Shown: positions 6,442-9,395 of the stretch, piece by piece | How the letters are laid out: the number at the start of each line of letters is the position of its first letter | Position numbering within the stretch: the first letter of the stretch is position 1 | Assembly (NCBI GenBank): GCA_050725495.1 | Contig: JBOHHM010000104.1 | Coordinates: 1 to 9,395 of the forward strand | Source: JBOHHM01 sp050725495 | Lineage (GTDB): Bacteria > Pseudomonadota > Gammaproteobacteria > Burkholderiales > Burkholderiaceae_C | Length of the DNA: 9,395 bases | Direction of reading: 5' to 3' | Made by a program: the position numbers and the translations under genes | Notes under the pieces: model-generated | What the model was told of the DNA's origin: nothing | Database searches by the model: none | What the model saw: only the letters and a program-made list of their open reading frames with translations

Positions 6442-7649
6442 GAATCTGTGCGGCGTTCTGGATCACGCCCGGACGAAGCTGGCTTGCCATACTGTTGCAC
6501 AAAAAGCACCAACGCGCCCGCGACCACGCCCCAAAAGGCCGATCCGACCCCGGCAATCACGACCCCGCTGAGTGTGACCAGAAAGGTGATGAGCGCCGCT
6601 TCGCGGTGGGTCTCGTCCTTGACCGCCAGGGCCAGCCCGTTGGCAATCGTGCCCAGCAGCGCCAGCCCGGCGATCGCGACCACCAGCTCCTTGGGAAAGG
6701 CCGTGAGCAGGCCGGTGATGGCGGCGCCGAAGATGCCCAGCACCAGGTAGATCGCGCCGCAGCACACGGCCGCGGTATAGCGCCTGGCCGGGTCTTCATG
6801 GGCTTCGCGGCCCATGCAGATGGCGGCCGTGATGGCGCTGAGGTTCAGCGCAAACGCGCCAAACGGCGCGAGCACCAGGGTGGCCAGGCCGGTCAGGGTG
6901 ATGATGCGCGAAATCGGCATCTGGTAGCCGGCCGCGCGGATCGCCGCCGCGCCCGGCAGGTTCTGCGAGGCCATGGTCACGACAAACAGCGGCAGGGCCA
7001 GGCTGACGATGGCGCCCAGCGTGAAACGCGGTGCGGTGAACACCGGTCGTGCAAGATCAAAAGTGACTTCAGCCCACGCCATCTTGCCATTTGAAGCTAC
7101 AAAAACAATAGCAACGAGCAGCGTGATGACCACCGCATAGCGCGGCAGCAGCCGCCTGGCGCCCAGGTAGCCGCCCAGCATCAGCAGCACCAGGGGCAGG
7201 GCGGTCTGCGCGGCGGCAAAGGCCTGCAGGCCAAAGCGCGCCAGCACGCCGGCCAGCAGGGCCGAGGCGATCGCCATCGGAATGCGGTTCATGAGCCGGG
7301 CAAACCAGCCCGTCACGCCGGACAGGATGATGAGCAAGGCACAGACCATGAAGGCCCCCACGGCCTCGGCCATCGAGAAGCCGCCGGCCAGCCCGGCGGT
7401 GGCCAGCACGGCGGCGCCGGGCGTGGACCAGGCCACCATGACGGGCTGGCGCAGGATCAGCGAGGGTATGGCCGAGCACAGGCCCATGCCCAGGCCCAGC
7501 GCCCACATCCACGAGCTGATCTGCGCCGGCGTGGCGCCGAAGGCCTGGGCGGCCTGGAACACGATGGCCACCGAGCTGGTGAAGCCGACCAGAACGGCGA
7601 CGAAGCCGGCGGTCAGGGCCGAGGGGCTGAGGTCCTTGAGAAAACGCAT
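6423..7649 (-). CDS. benE: BenE-family benzoate/H+ symporter
   Basis: Polytopic inner-membrane transporter of 408 residues, belonging to the BenE/YdcO family. Characterised members import benzoate with protons, but many chromosomal homologues have no proven substrate. It begins MRFLKDLSPSALTAGFVAVL and VGFTSSVAIVFQAAQAFGA, a typical first helix. Family hallmarks include AWSTPGAAVLAT in the N-terminal half, MASQNLPGAAAIRAAGYQMP in the middle, and APFGAFALNLSAITAAICMG, then EAHEDPARRY. About 11-12 helices are expected. No benzoate-degradation genes (ben, cat or box) are nearby, so benzoate as substrate is unproven. After the last helix (LVLFVQQY) there is a hydrophilic tail of about 20 residues whose end and stop codon come from the REP-like repeat. 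The ATG at 7649 has no strong ribosome-binding site. It follows kup by 51 bp with a hairpin between. Confidence 0.92.
   Translation of the reverse strand: MRFLKDLSPSALTAGFVAVLVGFTSSVAIVFQAAQAFGATPAQISSWMWALGLGMGLCSAIPSLILRQPVMVAWSTPGAAVLATAGLAGGFSMAEAVGAFMVCALLIILSGVTGWFARLMNRIPMAIASALLAGVLARFGLQAFAAAQTALPLVLLMLGGYLGARRLLPRYAVVITLLVAIVFVASNGKMAWAEVTFDLARPVFTAPRFTLGAIVSLALPLFVVTMASQNLPGAAAIRAAGYQMPISRIITLTGLATLVLAPFGAFALNLSAITAAICMGREAHEDPARRYTAAVCCGAIYLVLGIFGAAITGLLTAFPKELVVAIAGLALLGTIANGLALAVKDETHREAALITFLVTLSGVVIAGVGSAFWGVVAGALVLFVQQYGKPASSGRDPERRTDSSRSLS
7093..7115. repeat. low-GC repeat-like segment inside benE
   Basis: GAAGCTACAAAAAC begins a short AT-rich stretch with inverted arms GCTA (7096-7099) and TAGC (7109-7112). 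It resembles AT-rich GCTAT...ATAGC repeats that I recall as common between genes in Comamonadaceae. It lies inside the benE coding region, where it encodes part of VAIVFVAS, with the frame intact. It may be coincidence. Confidence 0.25.
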
Positions 7650-7679
7650 CGCCGGATTCTGGCACGGGCCCCTGCCTCG

Positions 7680-7700
7680 CCCCCGGCCAAGACCCGGGGG
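7680..7700 (-). terminator. GC-rich hairpin directly after the kup stop
   Basis: CCCCCGG (7680-7686) and CCGGGGG (7694-7700) form a perfect 7-bp GC stem with a 7-base loop. It starts at the base after the kup stop codon and ends about 30 bases before the benE start. No T-tract follows, so it may be a weak terminator or an element that lowers readthrough into benE. Confidence 0.45.
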
Positions 7701-9395
7701 TCAGATCTCGATCTTCGAGCCGAGCTCGACGACCGAGTTGTTCGGCAAATTGAGGAAATCCGCCGCCGCGCTCGCGTTGTGGTGCATCTGCGCGAACAGC
7801 TTTTCGCGCCACGGCGCCATGCCGCCGCCGATCGTCGGGATCACGCTGTCGCGCGACAGGAAGTAGCTGGTGGTCATGGCCTCGATCTCGCAGCCGCGGC
7901 CCTTGATCTGCTGCAGCGCGCTGGGCACGTCGGGGTCGTTCTTGAAGCCGTAGTGGATGATGACGCGCCAGCAGTCGTGGCCCAGCGACTCGATATCGAG
8001 CCGCTTGTCCAGGCCGATCCATGGCACCTCGTGGTTGCGCACCGTCACGAACAGGTTGTGGTCATGCAGCACCTTGTTGTGCTTGAGGTTGTGCATCATC
8101 GCGTTGGGAACGGTGCTGGGGTCGGCGGTCAGGAACACGGCCGTGCCTTCCACACGCGCCGGCGGGTTCACGAACACGGCCTCCAGAAAGCTCTCGAGGT
8201 CGATCGCGTCGGAGCGCAGTTTCTCGTTGAGCAGGTGGCGGCCTTCCTTCCAGGTCAGCATCAGCGCAAAGACGGCGCCGCCTATCATCAGCGGGAACCA
8301 GCCGCCCTCGAATAGTTTGAGCAGGTTGGAGGCCCAGAACGCGAAGTCCACGATGAAAAAGAAGCCCGTCGCCCCAATGCACAGCCACAAAGGGTATTTC
8401 CATCCGTAGCGGATCACATAAAAGGTCAGGATGGTCGTGATCAGCATGTCGGTGGTCACGGCCATGCCGTAGGCCGCAGCCAGGTTGCTCGAGGACTTGA
8501 ACATCACGACCGCGAGCACGATGGCGACGAACAGACTCCAGTTGACGAAGGGGATGTAGATCTGCCCTGTGTCTTTGACGCTCGTGTGCTGGATTTGCAG
8601 GCGCGGCAGGTAGCCGAGCTGAACCACCTGCTTGGTCACGCTAAAGGCCCCGGAGATCAGGGCTTGCGATGCGATCACGGTGGCCATGGTGGCCAGGCCC
8701 ACCAGCGGCAGCTGGGCCCAGTCCGGGGCCATCATGTAAAACGGGTTCTTGACCGCCTCCGGGTTGCGCAGCAGCAGCGCGCCCTGGCCAAAGTAGTTGA
8801 GCGTCAGCGCCGGCATCACGATCGAAAACCAGGCCAGGCGTATCGGCCTCTTGCCGAAGTGGCCCATGTCGGCGTACAAGGCTTCGGCCCCGGTCACGCA
8901 CAGCACGACCGCCCCCAGCATGATGAAGGTGGTGCCCGGGTGGGCCCACATGAACAGCAGTGCGTAGTGCGGGCTCAGCGCCCACAGGATGGCCGGGCTG
9001 TCTGCGATCTGCCCCGCCCCCAGCACCGAGATTGCCGCAAACCAGACCAGAGTGATGGGCCCGAAAAACTTGCCAATGCCGCTGGTGCCGCGCTTTTGCA
9101 CGGCAAACAGGCCGAACAGGACCACCAGGGTCAGCGGGATCACATATTGTTTGAAGGCCGGCGACACGACCTCCAGCCCCTCGACCGCCGAGAGCACCGA
9201 AATCGCCGGCGTGATCACGCCATCGCCGTAGAACAGGCAGGTGCCAAAAATGCCGACCAGCAGCAGCACGCGCCGCAGCTCGGGCCGGTCTTTGACCGAC
9301 TGCGAGGCCAGCGCCAGCATGGCCACGAGCCCGCCTTCGCCGTGGTTGTCGGCGCGCAGCACCAGCACCACATACTTGACCGACACGATGGTGGT
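7701..9395 (-). CDS. kup: Kup potassium uptake transporter, 5' end outside the window
   Basis: Low-affinity K+/H+ symporter of the KUP/HAK/KT family in the inner membrane. The frame stays open to the right edge (TTIVSVKYVVLVLRADN), so the start is not visible. About 564 residues are present, and comparison with E. coli Kup suggests about 60 N-terminal residues are missing, including the first GDIGTSPLY helix. Conserved parts are LRADNHGEGGLVAMLALA (visible residues 13-30), GDGVITPAISVLSAVEGL (57-74), TGAEALYADMGHFGKRPIRL, LTLNYFGQGALLL, DWAQLPLVGLATMATVIASQ, GQIYIPFVNW and SSNLAAAYGMAVT. The cytosolic C-terminal domain contains PNAMMHNLKHNKVLH and ends VVELGSKIEI as in the family. It is intact as far as seen. 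The next gene on this strand is benE, 51 bp downstream; a hairpin immediately follows the stop. Confidence 0.96.
   Translation of the reverse strand, partial: TTIVSVKYVVLVLRADNHGEGGLVAMLALASQSVKDRPELRRVLLLVGIFGTCLFYGDGVITPAISVLSAVEGLEVVSPAFKQYVIPLTLVVLFGLFAVQKRGTSGIGKFFGPITLVWFAAISVLGAGQIADSPAILWALSPHYALLFMWAHPGTTFIMLGAVVLCVTGAEALYADMGHFGKRPIRLAWFSIVMPALTLNYFGQGALLLRNPEAVKNPFYMMAPDWAQLPLVGLATMATVIASQALISGAFSVTKQVVQLGYLPRLQIQHTSVKDTGQIYIPFVNWSLFVAIVLAVVMFKSSSNLAAAYGMAVTTDMLITTILTFYVIRYGWKYPLWLCIGATGFFFIVDFAFWASNLLKLFEGGWFPLMIGGAVFALMLTWKEGRHLLNEKLRSDAIDLESFLEAVFVNPPARVEGTAVFLTADPSTVPNAMMHNLKHNKVLHDHNLFVTVRNHEVPWIGLDKRLDIESLGHDCWRVIIHYGFKNDPDVPSALQQIKGRGCEIEAMTTSYFLSRDSVIPTIGGGMAPWREKLFAQMHHNASAAADFLNLPNNSVVELGSKIEI

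Noticed and set aside
7069..8022. Minus-strand open frame spanning the end of kup and the start of benE in another frame
   Set aside because: It bridges two well-supported genes out of frame and reads as Arg/Gly/Pro-rich noise; no sign of a fusion.
1..9395. tRNA, rRNA, CRISPR arrays, riboswitches and complete insertion sequences
   Set aside because: I saw no cloverleaf-like sequence, regularly spaced repeats, conserved riboswitch core or transposase motif on either strand.

Overview
The window is GC-rich (roughly two thirds G+C by eye). Gene content, start-codon usage and two repeat types suggest a betaproteobacterium, most likely Comamonadaceae (Acidovorax/Polaromonas/Variovorax-like). That assignment is inference from general resemblance; no rRNA or other phylogenetic marker is present. 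Most of the DNA reads as ordinary chromosomal housekeeping and transport genes. I see no CRISPR array, tRNA, complete insertion sequence, phage or defence locus.

Layout. Positions 1 to about 90 are AT-rich and unlike the rest; they cut off the 3' end of a leftward family I acyl-CoA:acetate/3-ketoacid CoA-transferase gene (58-1242). Divergent from it runs a rightward pair only 4 bp apart: a DHA2-type MFS exporter (1381-2844) and a YafJ-type class II glutamine amidotransferase (2849-3610). A short, well-initiated ORF (1307-1384) precedes the exporter and its stop overlaps the exporter's probable TTG start. From 3647 to the right edge all genes point left. In transcription order from the right edge they are kup (potassium uptake, 5' end outside the window), benE (benzoate/H+ symporter family), gshB (glutathione synthetase), a possible 24-codon ORF overlapping the gshB stop, a small membrane-anchored DUF4359-like protein, a six-helix membrane protein, and a PhnB-like VOC protein whose start overlaps the membrane gene by 17 nt.

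Functional grouping is loose. Kup, BenE, the MFS protein and the six-helix protein are inner-membrane proteins; GshB is cytosolic thiol biosynthesis; the amidotransferase and VOC proteins have no assigned substrate. The tightest couplings are MFS/amidotransferase and membrane protein/VOC. A hairpin lies directly after the kup stop, a REP-like repeat supplies the benE stop codon, and a perfect hairpin lies downstream of gshB, so the leftward genes are probably several transcription units.

Most worth a second look: the truncation junction near position 90, the overlapping upstream ORF before the exporter (leader peptide or frameshifted N-terminus), the repeat that forms the benE tail, and the mini-ORF coupled to gshB. 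I do not see a convincing new multi-gene system.
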